This document shows, one piece after another, positions 5,922-6,334 of a stretch of 6,334 bases of DNA. The notes below the pieces were generated by a model. The model was not told the DNA's origin and made no database searches. It saw only the letters and a list, made by a program, of their open reading frames with translations. The stretch is from CAYSHJ01 sp964589725 (GTDB lineage: Bacteria; Planctomycetota; Planctomycetia; Planctomycetales; Planctomycetaceae). The DNA is taken from contig CAZPUJ010000159.1 of assembly GCA_964589725.1 (NCBI GenBank), forward strand, positions 1-6,334, given 5' to 3'. The position numbers and the translations under genes are program-made. Each line of letters starts with the position of its first letter. Position 1 is the stretch's first letter.

Positions 5922-6334
5922 ATGCGCGCACTGGTCACCGGCGGCGGCGGCTTTCTGGGCCGCTACATCGTCGAGCAACTGGTCGCTCGTGGTGATCGCG
6001 TACGAGTCTTCAGTCGTCAGCGATACGCGGAGCTCGACTCTTTGGGAGTCGAATTCCAGACGGGAGACTTGCAGGACGCGATCGCGGTCGCCGAGGCGTG
6101 TCGCGACATCCAGGTCGTGTTTCACGTGGCCGCTCTGCCCGGCATCTGGGGACCGTGGCAATTGTTTCACGGAGTCAACACGATCGGCACGCAGCACGTC
6201 ATCGATGGCTGCCGCAAGCAAGGGGTGAGCAAGTTAGTTTTCACCAGCTCGCCCAGCGTTGTTTACGACGGCCACGATCACTGCGGCGCGGACGAGTCGC
6301 TGCCGTACTCGCGATCGTTTTTGTGTCACTACCC
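5922..6334 (+). CDS. NAD(P)-dependent epimerase/3-beta-HSD family, OleD-like, partial
   Basis: The gene runs off the right edge, leaving 137 complete codons. It begins MRALVTGGGGFLGRYIVEQL, a Rossmann fold with the TGxxGxxG dinucleotide site at residues 6-13. GDL with Asp49 (adenine contact), HVAALPGIWGPW (68-79), NTIGT and TSSPSVVYDG (from 108) follow, as in extended short-chain dehydrogenases. The catalytic tyrosine of YxxxK is probably Tyr137 in CHYP, where the window ends. Family members are usually about 320-340 residues, so roughly 60% is missing. The GIWGPW and SSPSVVYDG wording is close to 3-beta-hydroxysteroid dehydrogenase-like enzymes and to OleD, the 2-alkyl-3-oxoalkanoate reductase of long-chain olefin synthesis, but no other ole gene is visible, so I give no symbol. 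The start has only a weak GAAAG site 6 bases upstream; the fold beginning right at this ATG supports it. Confidence 0.88.
   Translation, partial: MRALVTGGGGFLGRYIVEQLVARGDRVRVFSRQRYAELDSLGVEFQTGDLQDAIAVAEACRDIQVVFHVAALPGIWGPWQLFHGVNTIGTQHVIDGCRKQGVSKLVFTSSPSVVYDGHDHCGADESLPYSRSFLCHY

Overview
The window looks like a chromosomal piece of a GC-rich planctomycete (phylum Planctomycetota). The signs are 24-residue leucine-rich repeats ending in ALPKCKIxW, a secreted or surface-type protein with an LEPR-like N-terminal motif (FEPRRMLSA) followed by a CSLREA-like domain, and several palindromic intergenic elements of kinds I associate with planctomycete genomes. The assignment is inference from family knowledge; no rRNA or marker gene is present.

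Layout. Positions 1-386 hold the C-terminal end of a leucine-rich-repeat (LRR) protein on the + strand. Positions 387-856 have no intact gene. They contain a nested inverted-repeat element (about 426-633) and a stranded 84-bp near-copy of the LRR gene (681-764) that runs into a stop. Positions 857-1615 encode a small membrane-anchored SPFH/Band 7 protein. After 46 bases comes an 842-residue sensor histidine kinase (1662-4190) with MASE1, PAS, PAS, HisKA and HATPase domains; the two genes probably form one transcription unit. Positions 4191-4377 separate this unit from a convergent gene and hold a mirrored G-rich/C-rich palindromic element. Positions 4378-5616 on the - strand encode the LEPR/CSLREA-like protein, whose start is set by a strong AGGAGG site. 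The divergent spacer 5617-5921 carries a 49-bp near-palindrome. Positions 5922-6334 encode the N-terminal part of an NAD(P)-dependent epimerase/3-beta-HSD-type dehydrogenase resembling OleD; the window ends at its catalytic tyrosine.

How the parts work together. The SPFH protein and the kinase are both predicted inner-membrane proteins and adjacent, so a link between membrane microdomain organisation and sensing is possible but unproven. No response regulator lies in the window, so the kinase's partner is elsewhere. The other genes show no obvious functional connection. I saw no tRNA, rRNA, CRISPR array or transposase gene. I did not find a clearly new system; the most unusual content is the three different structured palindromic elements, one in each of the three large intergenic gaps, and the LRR gene fragment beside one of them.
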